Of a stretch of DNA of 64,000 nucleotides, positions 1 through 10,032 are shown one piece after another. Within the stretch, counting starts at the first letter, position 1; each line of letters opens with the position of its first letter. A model generated the notes under the pieces. That model made no database searches. It saw nothing but the letters and a program-made list of their open reading frames with translations, and had not been told where the DNA came from. This DNA comes from Opitutia bacterium (GTDB lineage Bacteria; Verrucomicrobiota; Verrucomicrobiia; Opitutales; Seribacteraceae), in NCBI GenBank assembly GCA_002722545.1, contig PBMI01000067.1, forward strand, positions 1 through 64,000, written 5' to 3'. Made by a program: the position numbers and the translations under genes.

Positions 1-287
1 AAACTACTGAGAAAACTAGGGGTTTGATAAGGTTTTTCATTTTTAAAAAAATACTATGATATCAACAGCATGTGTATGCGCAATCAAGGAATGCAAATAA
101 TAGTATATAGAAAACTTGAAGTCTGTGATAAAAGTCAAGGACACAGAAAGCATATTGCTCCCGGGACAAATATTTTGAAATTCAAAGAAAGTGGATGTAG
201 TGTTTGTTGGCAAATGATGACTGCTTACCCAATATCCCGTCCTCAGGATTTTGAGAATAAAAAGGAAATTTCTACAAAAATTTTATT

Positions 288-1262
288 ATGAGATCTTTGT
301 TTATATTACTTTTTTTTTATTCATCATTTTACAGCTTCGGATATCACATTTTCGAGCATGACTGCATGGGCACAAAGTTCATCATCAAAATTGACGAGGA
401 CAATGGACTGAAGGCAAAAAAAGGAGCGATTGCCGCCTTTAAGGAGGCCGACAGGTTAAACCTAATCTTAAGTGACTACGAAGATTCAAGTGAGCTGAGC
501 CGATTTTCCAAAAGCTCGAGTACAGGTGAAAAATTTAGGCTTTCAAAGGATTTATACACAATTCTGACTCACGGTCAGAAACTTGCAAACGAAACCAAAG
601 GAGACTTTGACGTAACCGTAGGTCCACTTTCGCGACTTTGGCGAATTGCGAGATTCAGAAAAAGGATTCCACCTCAAGAGAAGCTCACTGCAGCCATGGA
701 GCGGGTCGGCTATAATCACTTGAAATTACTTTCTAATGAAAGGGCGGGACGACTTGGCGTAAACGGAATGATTCTTGACTTAGGTGGAATAGCAAAGGGG
801 TTTGCCGCTGACCGCATGCTTTATAGCTTAAAAAACGCCGGTTTGAGAAGATGTCTTATCGATGCTGGTGGAGATTTAGTTACAGGAGACCCTCCACGAG
901 ACAAAGAGGGTTGGCGGATTAGAATCGGAGGCAACCAACATCCTGACCTTCCAATTTTAAATGTTTCCAACCAAGCAGTCGCAACATCGGGCGATATTGA
1001 ACAATTCGTCTTGATTGGAGATGAAAAATTCTCTCACCTCATCAATCCTTCTACGGGACTCGGTCTTACGTCACGTAGTCAAGTCACGGTGGTAACCTCA
1101 AGTGGGATGGAAGCAGATTCACTCGCCTCAGCTTGTTTGGTTTTAGGGGTGGAGAAAACCAAGTTACTTCTCGCAGAAAGGCCCCAAACAAGTGCTTACT
1201 TCCTTCATTGTCGAGGCAAGAAAAATTACCTTAACATCATCAAACCTGTTGAAAGAAAATGA
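288..1262 (+). CDS. apbE: FAD:protein FMN transferase (ApbE family)
   Basis: ORF with ApbE-like HDCMGTKFIIKI, DFDVTVGPLSRLWRI, LDLGGIAKGFAADR, DAGGDLVTGDPP and HLINPSTG motifs; N-terminal hydrophobic signal. Confidence 0.9.
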   Translation: MRSLFILLFFYSSFYSFGYHIFEHDCMGTKFIIKIDEDNGLKAKKGAIAAFKEADRLNLILSDYEDSSELSRFSKSSSTGEKFRLSKDLYTILTHGQKLANETKGDFDVTVGPLSRLWRIARFRKRIPPQEKLTAAMERVGYNHLKLLSNERAGRLGVNGMILDLGGIAKGFAADRMLYSLKNAGLRRCLIDAGGDLVTGDPPRDKEGWRIRIGGNQHPDLPILNVSNQAVATSGDIEQFVLIGDEKFSHLINPSTGLGLTSRSQVTVVTSSGMEADSLASACLVLGVEKTKLLLAERPQTSAYFLHCRGKKNYLNIIKPVERK

Positions 1263-1320
1263 TTTTCTCTTGTCATCTGCCTCTTAATCCTTCATTTTGA
1301 GTCTTTTCCCTCTATTTACT

Positions 1321-1551
1321 ATGTCTAGAATTTGCGCAATCACAGGAAAAAGGCCACGAGTCGGAGGTCGAATCATACACAAAGGCGTCAGCAAGAAAGC
1401 CGGCGGCATTGGCTTGCAACTCGTTAAAGTCAACAAGAGAAGGTTCAAGCCTAACTTGCAACGCATCCGGGTCAAGTTACCTAGTGGCCAAGTAAAAAGG
1501 ATGTGGGTTGCGGTCAAAGCAATCAAAGCAGGCAAAATAGTAAAAGGCTGA
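1321..1551 (+). CDS. rpmB: 50S ribosomal protein bL28
   Basis: MSRICAITGKRPRVGGRIIHKGVSKKAGG...FKPNLQRIRVKLPSGQVKRMWVAVKAIKAGKIVKG; start moved to the internal ATG at 1321. Confidence 0.93.
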   Translation: MSRICAITGKRPRVGGRIIHKGVSKKAGGIGLQLVKVNKRRFKPNLQRIRVKLPSGQVKRMWVAVKAIKAGKIVKG

Positions 1552-1590
1552 CTTTGCCTCTTTGCTCTTTGCGGTTTCTGCATTCGAAGG

Positions 1591-2496
1591 GTGCCCGCGG
1601 TGAGTGATGAAATAAGTTACATGCATCGTTATGATGGGTGCATTCGTAAAGAAAAAGTGTACGGCCAAAAGTGGCTAAACTTTATTTATGGATCTCCATT
1701 GGGATCAATCCCTCTGTGGGGCGCTATCAAAAGATCTTGGTTCTCCAATTGGTATGGTCGAAAAATGAGTCGACCGGAAAGCAAATCGAAAATTCCAGAC
1801 TTTATCCGTGAATACGAACTCGATGTTTCGGAATTTGCTTCCCCTTCAAATTCATTTAAATCCTTCAACGAGTTTTTCTCTCGAAAGCTCAAAATGGATG
1901 CAAGGCCCATTTGCGAAGGGTCCCAAAATCTTTCTTTTCCCGCCGATGGCAGGCACTTGGGATTCTCGAATTTGGCTCGTACTCCCTCTATCTTCGTCAA
2001 AGGTCAGTGTTTTGATTTGCCTTCTCTTTTTCAATCAAAAGAACTGGCCGAGCCATATGAAAATGGTTCCCTAGTCATCAGCAGGCTTTGTCCCGTTGAC
2101 TATCATCGCTTTCATTTTCCAATTGATGGGCAGGCTTCTCCACCAAAATTAATCAATGGCTTTTTGTATTCGGTCAACCCCATTGCTCTAAGAAAAGAAA
2201 TCGCAATTTTTTGGCAGAACAAGCGCTATCTATCTTTTATAGAAACAAAGAGCGCTGGCCGAGTCGCTCAATTTCTCGTAGGCGCAACTTGTGTAGGGTC
2301 CGTATCTTTCACGGCCAACCTTCCACATGCGGTTGTCAAAGGCGAAGAATTTGGCTATTTTTCATTCGGTGGATCGTCCGTTTTGACTTTATTCGAGGAA
2401 AGTAAGGTTTCACTCAGTCCCGACCTTTTGGAGCATTCTTCGGATGGGATCGAATTGTATGCGAGGATGGGGGATCAAATGGGCTCCCTATCATAG
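1591..2496 (+). CDS. psd: Phosphatidylserine decarboxylase
   Basis: FNEFFSRKL, RLCPVDYHRFHFPIDG, HAVVKGEEFGYFSFGGSSVLTLFE (GGSS autoprocessing-type site); start codon uncertain (GTG 1591 or ATG 1621). Confidence 0.85.
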   Translation: MPAVSDEISYMHRYDGCIRKEKVYGQKWLNFIYGSPLGSIPLWGAIKRSWFSNWYGRKMSRPESKSKIPDFIREYELDVSEFASPSNSFKSFNEFFSRKLKMDARPICEGSQNLSFPADGRHLGFSNLARTPSIFVKGQCFDLPSLFQSKELAEPYENGSLVISRLCPVDYHRFHFPIDGQASPPKLINGFLYSVNPIALRKEIAIFWQNKRYLSFIETKSAGRVAQFLVGATCVGSVSFTANLPHAVVKGEEFGYFSFGGSSVLTLFEESKVSLSPDLLEHSSDGIELYARMGDQMGSLS

Positions 2497-2577
2497 GCAT
2501 TCGACTCTCTTCTTGCGCAAAACGAATGATGGAAGTAGATAAGGTGAATAATTTCGTCTACTGATTGCAACATCCCG

Positions 2578-3663
2578 ATGACTTTCAAGTTCAAAAGCAA
2601 AGGATTTACTCTATTGGAACTATTGGTTGCAGTTGCCGTAACTGGTTTACTCGCCGCCATGCTCTTGAACATCACCACTCAAGTCTTGACCACGCAAACA
2701 AAAGCGACCGGGGAATTGGAAACGAACCAAGCAGCCCAATTCATCTTGGACCGCATCCAGGAGGATTTGCAATGCGCCGTTTATCGAAACGACGGAAGCG
2801 TTTGGTTTGCAGCGACGATTCTGGAAGACACCTCAAATAGTTCGATGTGGGAACCGGATGAGAGAGGCAAGCCCTTCTCGAGATCACTTCGGATAAAAGC
2901 CGGCGATTGGGATGGGCCTGACGGCGAAGTCGATGAAATAGTCAATGCAAACAACCAGTGGCCATTGATTGAGTCGAGGTTTGGGGTCGGAGGAACTTGG
3001 TTGAGGTTCTTTACCCAATCGCCTGAACTTGACCCCAATTCTGAAACGACGGGTGGAGTGCGAGCCGTAGGGTACCAACTCATCCGGTACGGATTGACTG
3101 GATCGGAAACGTCAAAACCACGCTACCAACTTTTCCGTTCAGACGTAACTGCGGAAGAGACCTTCGAAGCAGGCTATGATCTTAATCCTATCAATGGAGA
3201 ATATGGTACTGCCGCCGCCGATGGCGTTCGAGTTCCGAAAAATATAATTACTCCCATTTTCAATGACAGCATAGGGGCTTCTACGGATTTTTCTCTTGCC
3301 GCCAACATTATAGATTTCGGTATCCGGGGGTATCTGATCGATGAAAACGATGAAGGAACTGGATATCTCAGACAAATTTTCCCAGACGTCAATAAATCCA
3401 CTTCAGGAAGTTCTTCGGGATACGAACTGCTTTCAACCAGTGATCCTGCCTCGGGAACAAGGAGCCCCCATGCTTTCCCCGAGGTCGTTGACGTGATGGT
3501 TAGGATACTGACGATGGAAGGTGCCTCCGTCATCTCCGCTTTCGAAGAAGGGCTTATCCCAGTACCTGAGGACTTTTCCGAGGATGAATATTGGTGGGAA
3601 TTGGCCGAGGGCAATTCAGACGTCTACGTCAGAAGGGTACGAGTGCTCCCGTCTGGCATTTGA
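2578..3663 (+). CDS. Prepilin-type N-terminal cleavage/methylation protein (PulJ-like minor pseudopilin; possibly Verru_Chthon cassette-like)
   Basis: N-terminal KGFTLLELLVAVAVTGLLAAMLLNITTQVL class III signal; no pilus assembly genes adjacent. Confidence 0.75.
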   Translation: MTFKFKSKGFTLLELLVAVAVTGLLAAMLLNITTQVLTTQTKATGELETNQAAQFILDRIQEDLQCAVYRNDGSVWFAATILEDTSNSSMWEPDERGKPFSRSLRIKAGDWDGPDGEVDEIVNANNQWPLIESRFGVGGTWLRFFTQSPELDPNSETTGGVRAVGYQLIRYGLTGSETSKPRYQLFRSDVTAEETFEAGYDLNPINGEYGTAAADGVRVPKNIITPIFNDSIGASTDFSLAANIIDFGIRGYLIDENDEGTGYLRQIFPDVNKSTSGSSSGYELLSTSDPASGTRSPHAFPEVVDVMVRILTMEGASVISAFEEGLIPVPEDFSEDEYWWELAEGNSDVYVRRVRVLPSGI

Positions 3664-3685
3664 ACGTTCCTATCGGATTCCTTTC

Positions 3686-4447
3686 CTAAATAAATCCCTT
3701 TTGCTTGCGATACTTGAGGGGAGTAATTCCCATCTGTCTTCGAAAATGTTGAGTGAAGGAACTTTGATCGTAAAACCCGTTGTCCCCCGCAATGTCGGAA
3801 AGCTTGTTGGTGGTGGTAAGCAAGTCATCACAAGCAGCTTCTATCCGAGTGCGGGTAATGAATTGCATGGGAGCAACCCCAAAAAGTTCAACGAAGCCAC
3901 GATGAAGTTTCCGATGATTGAGTCCTGACACTTTGATAAGATCCGCTATGGCCAAATCCTTCCGAAAATTCTTGCGGATGTAACTAACAGCCCGTCCAAT
4001 TTCATCATCCCGTTCCCATTTCAGTTCTCCGTCTCCATATGGTCGTACGGTACCAATAATTCCGATGACGCCCCCATCTCTATCCATCAAAGGATACTTG
4101 TTGGTCAAATACCAATCGGGTAGACCTTGGTTATTGAATACCAATTCCAAAATATTCAACTTCGGGGACTTACTTTCGATGACTAAACGATCATCTCTTC
4201 GAAAATGCTCGGCCAAGCGGGGAGGAAACAAATCGAAATCACTCTTGCCAAACAAGTCCTTCTCGGTCGATACGCCGAGCCTAGGCAAAAAACCTTTGTC
4301 AACCGCAACCAAGCGGTGATTCAAATCCTTAACGAAAAAAGAAACCCCGGGTATGTTCTCAAACAGAACTCCGATCTGAGTGGAGTCGCAGTTTTGAACG
4401 GAGAACCACTCGGTTAACATCTCATTGGAATAATTTTTATAAGTCAC
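3686..4447 (-). CDS. PAS-domain AraC family transcriptional regulator
   Basis: N-terminal PAS-like region (FFVKDLNHRLVAVDKGFLPRLGVSTEKDLFGKSDFDLFP); C-terminal HTH_18 (LADI...SSFTQHFRRQMGITPLKYR-type). Confidence 0.85.
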   Translation of the reverse strand: MTYKNYSNEMLTEWFSVQNCDSTQIGVLFENIPGVSFFVKDLNHRLVAVDKGFLPRLGVSTEKDLFGKSDFDLFPPRLAEHFRRDDRLVIESKSPKLNILELVFNNQGLPDWYLTNKYPLMDRDGGVIGIIGTVRPYGDGELKWERDDEIGRAVSYIRKNFRKDLAIADLIKVSGLNHRKLHRGFVELFGVAPMQFITRTRIEAACDDLLTTTNKLSDIAGDNGFYDQSSFTQHFRRQMGITPLKYRKQKGFI

Positions 4448-4730
4448 GGAGGAAAATTTGTTTTATGACAATACTGACAAAGATATGTAATTACAATAAT
4501 TTTCTGGTAAGAGAATCCTAAAGGGGAAAGAATCTTTTATCCCTCAGAAAACAAAAAGGTCTGGAAAAAACTCAATACAAAACATTAACTAGCATTGTCT
4601 TACCCAATTTCGGACCCCGATCCAAGTAATTGTAATGAGAAATTCATGATATTTACAAAAGTTCCCAACTTACTCCTAGCTCAACCTTATTTTTTAGGTA
4701 TTTACTAATACGACAGATGGCTCACCCGTG

Positions 4731-5396
4731 TCACTCTAACTTAAGTTTTTTAAGTTTTGGTTTGATTACAAAGGTACAATAGCCAGCGTTGGGGTTTTTC
4801 TTGTAGTAGTCCTGATGGTAATCTTCCGCAGCATAAAATACGGGAGCTTTTACAATCTCTGTAACAACCGGGTCGATAAAATTTTCGGTGAGCTTGTTCT
4901 TCCAAGCCTCCGCAATTTTTTGTTGTTCCTCGCTCAAATACATTATGGTGGAACGGTATTGAGTGCCTACGTCAGCTCCCTGTCTGTTCAATGTCGTGGG
5001 ATCATGACACTCGCCGAAGACCGAGAGGATCTTGGGATAACTGATCACGGTCGGATCATAAACAATCTTAATCACTTCCGCGTGACCGCTCTTACCAGTG
5101 CAAATTTCCTTGTATGTCGGGTTTTTTGAGGCTCCACCTGCATATCCGGAAACCACCTCCTTCACACCGTCGAACATTTCGAAGACCGCTTCGGTACACC
5201 AAAAGCATCCGCCCCCTATAATTGCTACTTCCTCCCTCTTAGGGACTTCCTTGGATGGCTTCAAATTTTCTTTATTCATTTTCGTAGGGGCTTTCCCAAT
5301 CTTATTGTTTTCGAGGGATAATTGTTCGTCACCTGTTTTGCATGAACCCAATGCCATCAATCCAACCAGACAGATTCTTATCAATATATCATTCAT
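4731..5396 (-). CDS. msrA: Peptide-methionine (S)-S-oxide reductase MsrA, predicted lipoprotein
   Basis: GGGCFWCTEAVFEMFDGVKEVVSGYAGG; DPTTLNRQGADVGTQYRS; lipobox-like LMALGSC; ATG overlaps the zwf stop. Confidence 0.92.
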   Translation of the reverse strand: MNDILIRICLVGLMALGSCKTGDEQLSLENNKIGKAPTKMNKENLKPSKEVPKREEVAIIGGGCFWCTEAVFEMFDGVKEVVSGYAGGASKNPTYKEICTGKSGHAEVIKIVYDPTVISYPKILSVFGECHDPTTLNRQGADVGTQYRSTIMYLSEEQQKIAEAWKNKLTENFIDPVVTEIVKAPVFYAAEDYHQDYYKKNPNAGYCTFVIKPKLKKLKLE

Positions 5397-6916
5397 TGTC
5401 CGTACTCCTTTCCAGTAATCCATTCATGACCACTTTTTAATAGTAATTTATCAGCCGCCAATGGTCCCCATGTTCCAGCCGAATAGCTTTCCAATCCGCG
5501 TCGTCCCTGCTCGGCCCAATATTCCAATACGGGACTGAGCAAGCCCCATGATGTTTCAGCCTCGTCCCCCCTGATAAAAAGGGTTCCGTCACCGTTGAGG
5601 GCGTCAAGAATCAGTCTCTCGTAGGCTTCAGGCGTATTCGAGCCAAATGTAGTTTCATAACCAAAAGCGAGTTTGATGGGTTGAAGTTTTGTTTCCAATC
5701 CCGGGGTTTTGGTATTGAGATACAGTGTGATTCCCTCATTGGGTTGGATTCTTATGACCAATAAGTTAGGTGCCACGTTGTAACGCTGTCCTTCGCCAAA
5801 AAGTATTGCGGGCGGTCTACTAAACTGAACGACGATCTCGCTTGCTTTCATTGCCAACCGCTTTCCGGAACGAATATAAAACGGTACCCCTTTCCATCTC
5901 CAATTATCCAAAGACAGGCGTAAAGCAGTGTAGGTCTCCGTAAATGAATCCTCAGGAATTCCCTCTTCTTCCAAATAGCCATTGACCCTTTTGCCCCCCA
6001 CGAGCCCCTCCGTATAAACTGCTCTTACGACCTCAGGGTCTTCTCCCCCCAAAGCAAGAGGTTTCAATGCCTTCAAGGCCTTTACCTTTTCATCTCTTAT
6101 GGCCTCTGGGTCAAGCGAGGAGGGAGGTTCCATTGCCGTAAGAGCGAGAAGCTGCATGACGTGGTTTTGAATCATGTCACGCATGGCCCCGCTCTTGTCG
6201 TAATAACCACCTCGAGTTCCAACTCCCAAATCTTCGGATACGGTTATTTGGACACTCGATACGTAATGCCGATTCCATACGGGTTCGAAAATTGCGTTCG
6301 CAAACCTCTGTACAAGAAGGCTCTGGACTGTTTCTTTACCCAAATAGTGATCGATCCTAAACACTTGAGACTCTTCAAACCTACGGTTGATCACTTCATT
6401 AAGTTCATGGGCACTTTGGAGGTCTCTCCCAAAAGGCTTTTCAATAATTACCTTGGAAGCGGTATTCTGGCCTTGGTGACGCTTGGCCAAACCGCTAGCC
6501 CCAAGGTTTTCCAAAATTGGCATAAAGACACCGGGAGGAGTGGATACGTAGAAAAGGCATTGGGCGGGCGATCCGATTGCTTTCTCAATGGTGGAAATCT
6601 TATCCTCCAATTTCTCAAAACTGCCCAGATCGTCGTAAGCACCAGCGTGAAAAGAAATATTTGAAGACAAGGCATTGCAGATTTCCTCCTCTATGGTTCT
6701 TCTCGAGTAGGAATCCAAAGATTTGACGAGATACTCGCGAAAAGAATCAATGCTCATTTCCGTTCGACCGTATCCGATCAGATGACAGGATTCGGGCAAC
6801 AATCCGTCCTTGGACAAATTGAAGATGGCGGGTGCCAATTTTCGAGCCGTCAAATCTCCGGAAGCACCGAAGATGACTATGATGGTTGGCGGAGTTTTTC
6901 CAGTGGCGTCAGACAT
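5393..6916 (-). CDS. zwf: Glucose-6-phosphate 1-dehydrogenase
   Basis: IFGASGDLTARKLAPAIFNL; RIDHYLGKETVQSLLVQRFAN; C-terminal SYSAGTWGP; start moved to internal ATG. Confidence 0.95.
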   Translation of the reverse strand: MSDATGKTPPTIIVIFGASGDLTARKLAPAIFNLSKDGLLPESCHLIGYGRTEMSIDSFREYLVKSLDSYSRRTIEEEICNALSSNISFHAGAYDDLGSFEKLEDKISTIEKAIGSPAQCLFYVSTPPGVFMPILENLGASGLAKRHQGQNTASKVIIEKPFGRDLQSAHELNEVINRRFEESQVFRIDHYLGKETVQSLLVQRFANAIFEPVWNRHYVSSVQITVSEDLGVGTRGGYYDKSGAMRDMIQNHVMQLLALTAMEPPSSLDPEAIRDEKVKALKALKPLALGGEDPEVVRAVYTEGLVGGKRVNGYLEEEGIPEDSFTETYTALRLSLDNWRWKGVPFYIRSGKRLAMKASEIVVQFSRPPAILFGEGQRYNVAPNLLVIRIQPNEGITLYLNTKTPGLETKLQPIKLAFGYETTFGSNTPEAYERLILDALNGDGTLFIRGDEAETSWGLLSPVLEYWAEQGRRGLESYSAGTWGPLAADKLLLKSGHEWITGKEYGQ

Positions 6917-6970
6917 GTTTGATGGAGATATGGATGCACATTTTTCGGTTCGCGTACATAAATGCAAGAG

Positions 6971-7426
6971 CTAGCCGAAAATGGCAATGTTTTCATGATG
7001 GAAAAGACGAGCGTTGTTTCCCTTGTCCGTGGGAAGATCAACTTCGATCACGTCAAACCGATGATGGATTGGTTCATCGCCCGATTCTCTAAGGTAAGCC
7101 ATGAAGGAGCGTCTAAGCGATTTCATCTTATGGCTTCCAAGGGAATTGAAACCGCGCACCAAAGCCTTTTCCGAGCGTGCGCGAACTTCCACGAAAACGA
7201 GAACCCCATCTTTCCTGCAAACAATATCGATCTCCTGCCTGCGGTCGAACGAACTTCTCCAGTTTACGACGACAATATGATAGCCCTTGCTTTTCAGAAA
7301 TTTTCGTCCGAGCCATTCTCCATATCGGCCGCACAATTGGGCGTTTGCCCAATCTGGCTTTACTCCGAGTGACCAAAGGAATGCTTCCGTCCTCTTCCAA
7401 GTGCGGCTTGGGGAGGTCAACGCCAT
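6971..7426 (-). CDS. YraN/UPF0102 family endonuclease-like protein
   Basis: GEWLGRKFLKSKGYHIVVVNWRSSFDRRQEIDIVCRKDGVLVFVEVRARS motif typical of YraN. Confidence 0.82.
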   Translation of the reverse strand: MALTSPSRTWKRTEAFLWSLGVKPDWANAQLCGRYGEWLGRKFLKSKGYHIVVVNWRSSFDRRQEIDIVCRKDGVLVFVEVRARSEKALVRGFNSLGSHKMKSLRRSFMAYLRESGDEPIHHRFDVIEVDLPTDKGNNARLFHHENIAIFG

Positions 7427-9978
7427 TCGTGTTTTGGATATCTTCCAGCCAATTCCTTCTTAACCTCCAAGTATGAACCTTCCCAGAAGGCAGGTAAATC
7501 CTTCGTAACTTGGGAACTTCGCCCATTTGGCGCGAGAATGTCGACGGTTAGTTTATATTTTCCGTAATTGATGGCAGGGTGACGGGCAACATCATATAAA
7601 TCCTGAAGGTAGACTGATATTTGGGCATGATCTGAACTGTAGGTAATTCGATATGGTTTCCGTCCATTGCCAAGATCGATTTCAGGCGGAACGACTTCGT
7701 CCAGAACTTTCAATTGGTCTTCCCCAAATGCATTTCTGACAAATGGATAAACAACTTGGTTGCGGATGGATTTCCAACTTCTTTGCCCAGTGCAAATTTC
7801 TTCAAAAATCAAAATTTTCGAATCTTCGTCCAAAGGCTCGATTTCATATTCGGGAAAATGAGCATGCAGAAAATCTACGCGAGCAAGAAAAGCCTCCACT
7901 TTCGAATCCCATTTTTTCAGAACAAGATCGCCCGCGTGAATTGCCTTTGCGTAAGCAGATGATACCTCGGTTACGGAAACCTCGAAGGAATCTTTAAAGG
8001 AAAATTTCAATTGTCCCAACTTAGTATATTTTCTACGCACAACTTTACGACAATCGAGATCAAGCAAAACTTCCTCTTCCTCGGATATTTCAGTAGCAAA
8101 ATATTCCCGAATCATTTCCTCGCAGAGCGATGAAACGAATTCCATTTCGAGAGAAATATTTCCCTTGGCCATCTTTTCCACTATTCTTAGAGGCAAAACC
8201 CATTCGGATGGGCCAACCGCCGAGTGCTTCGGAAGATGTACTCTTCTTCCGTCAAGTGTCTCGTACACCATCGTACCTCTGCTTTTGAGCATGCATATAT
8301 TCTCGGAATAAGCACTCATTATTATTTTAAGATATTCATCATCATTGGGGAATTTGAAATCAAATTCACCCAGACCTACACGGCGGCAAGTTTGTATGGC
8401 AATTTGCTCGGCTTCCCTGCAACGCACCCCGTGGATTCCCGAAGCCATACAGGCGTCTTTTTCAAATCTCACGTGCTTTGCATATTCATAGGCTTTCAAA
8501 AAAACGAGAAGATCAGAATCTTCGACAAAGCTTTTGCCTTTTGACCAAGGTTGGTCGATCGAGTTCGAAGGAGTGACTTTCCCTGCCAACGGCGGGCGGT
8601 TTTCCAGCATGGCAAAGGTAAGGGCAACGGCCGGCAAACAATCGCACTGCTTTCCCTTTACCAACGATGCCCCCAATCTCGGATGTAAACCAAGAAGGGA
8701 AACTTCAGTCCCAAGCTCGGTTATTCGATCATCTTCGTCGCACAAAGCTCCGATTTCCAACAAAGCCTTCCGTGCTACCTCCAAAGAAGCCTCAGGAGGT
8801 TTCTCGAACCAATTCAAGTCTTTCGGGCAAATATCGATTGAACGAAGCTTCAAGTACAATTCAGCAAGGTCCATCCTTTGAATTGCGGGGAGCTCAAAAA
8901 GATCTCTGCGTTCATGTTCACCAACTGTCCACATTCTCAAACAATAGCCAGGCGCAGTTCTACCGGCTCGTCCGGCACGTTGTTCAGCCGAACTTTTGCT
9001 TATTGGAGAAGAAAGCAAAACATCTACCTTTCGACTCTGATCATAACTGGCTTTTTTGGCCTTTCCTGTATCAATCACAATCTCAACCCCTTCAATAGTC
9101 AGGGAAGTTTCCGCAATATTCGTACTTACAATGACCTTTCTTTTCGGACTGCGGGCCAAAACACGATCCTGTTCAGTTGGGTGCATTTCACCATACAAAG
9201 CTCTCACCTCAAGTCCCGAGGACCAACTTGCCTGCTGAATCTCTCTGACCGTTTTTGAAATTTCAAAAGCACCATCCAGGAAAATAAGTATGTTTCCTCC
9301 TTTTTCATGGATAATTTTTCTCAAATGAAGAGAGATCTGCTTCCAGATTGGTTCGGTCGAATTCGACATTCGATGCTCGATTTCAACCGGATAGCTTTGA
9401 GCTTTCAGTTCAACCGATTCACAGTCTCGAAGATAATCCTGCACCGCAGATAAACTTAAAGTGGCTGAGGTAACGATTAGGCGTAAAGAAGGTCTTTGCG
9501 AAAACGAAAGTTTTTTTGCCAGAGCGAGAGCTAAATCGATTTGCAGACTGCGCTCATGAAATTCATCGAAAATCACGAGCCCTACCCTCGAAAGAGTGGG
9601 GTCAGAGAGAATTTTATTCAAAAAGATTCCATCTGTCAGGTAAATGATCTTTGTTTCATCGGAGCATTTTTTATCGAACCTTACATGATAACCAACTTCT
9701 TTGCCAATTTCGCTTCCAAGCAATGCTGAAACCCTTCGGGCAAGCAAGCGAGCGGCAATCCGCCTAGGTTGAATTACCAAAATTTGTCCATCAACCATTT
9801 TCTTGTGGAAAAGCAAGATCGGTAGTCCGATTGATTTGCCGGATCCAGTCGGAGACCTAATAGCTAGGTGCTTACGGTGCTCCCATGCTTTTTGAACTTC
9901 TCCAAATTGCTCGACCAAAGGCAAATCATTTACTCCATCCATCCGTATCAAGATTCGAAGTCTTGAGTTACTTTTCAA
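7417..9978 (-). CDS. hrpB: ATP-dependent helicase HrpB-like (DEAH/RHA)
   Basis: SPTGSGKSIGLP Walker A, DEFHERSLQ, VTSATLS, VSTNIAETSLTIEGV, QRAGRAGRTAPGYCLRMW; alternative ATG at 9942. Confidence 0.9.
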   Translation of the reverse strand: MKSNSRLRILIRMDGVNDLPLVEQFGEVQKAWEHRKHLAIRSPTGSGKSIGLPILLFHKKMVDGQILVIQPRRIAARLLARRVSALLGSEIGKEVGYHVRFDKKCSDETKIIYLTDGIFLNKILSDPTLSRVGLVIFDEFHERSLQIDLALALAKKLSFSQRPSLRLIVTSATLSLSAVQDYLRDCESVELKAQSYPVEIEHRMSNSTEPIWKQISLHLRKIIHEKGGNILIFLDGAFEISKTVREIQQASWSSGLEVRALYGEMHPTEQDRVLARSPKRKVIVSTNIAETSLTIEGVEIVIDTGKAKKASYDQSRKVDVLLSSPISKSSAEQRAGRAGRTAPGYCLRMWTVGEHERRDLFELPAIQRMDLAELYLKLRSIDICPKDLNWFEKPPEASLEVARKALLEIGALCDEDDRITELGTEVSLLGLHPRLGASLVKGKQCDCLPAVALTFAMLENRPPLAGKVTPSNSIDQPWSKGKSFVEDSDLLVFLKAYEYAKHVRFEKDACMASGIHGVRCREAEQIAIQTCRRVGLGEFDFKFPNDDEYLKIIMSAYSENICMLKSRGTMVYETLDGRRVHLPKHSAVGPSEWVLPLRIVEKMAKGNISLEMEFVSSLCEEMIREYFATEISEEEEVLLDLDCRKVVRRKYTKLGQLKFSFKDSFEVSVTEVSSAYAKAIHAGDLVLKKWDSKVEAFLARVDFLHAHFPEYEIEPLDEDSKILIFEEICTGQRSWKSIRNQVVYPFVRNAFGEDQLKVLDEVVPPEIDLGNGRKPYRITYSSDHAQISVYLQDLYDVARHPAINYGKYKLTVDILAPNGRSSQVTKDLPAFWEGSYLEVKKELAGRYPKHEWR

Positions 9979-9987
9979 TCAAAAACA

Positions 9988-10013
9988 AAGAAGGCCGCAG
10001 GTGCGGCCTTCTT
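9988..10013 (-). terminator. Rho-independent terminator downstream of hsp20
   Basis: Perfect 12-bp inverted repeat AAGAAGGCCGCA-GG-TGCGGCCTTCTT followed on the minus strand by a T-run (gtttttgattg). Confidence 0.85.
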
Positions 10014-10032
10014 GGGATTTTCTTAAAAGAAG

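Noticed and set aside
70-291. 73-aa plus-strand ORF ending in ATGA overlap with apbE
   Set aside because: No recognisable family or signal; low-information composition near the window edge. The overlap alone is not enough to call a gene.
1284-1583. 99-aa minus-strand ORF over rpmB
   Set aside because: Antisense to a clear bL28 gene; composition typical of a shadow ORF.
3174-3614. 146-aa minus-strand ORF inside the pseudopilin gene
   Set aside because: Serine/proline-rich antisense shadow of a well supported gene.
4447-4731. AT-rich intergenic region with ATTACAAT-like direct/inverted elements upstream of the PAS-AraC gene
   Set aside because: Elements are short and imperfect in an AT-rich region; chance occurrence cannot be excluded.
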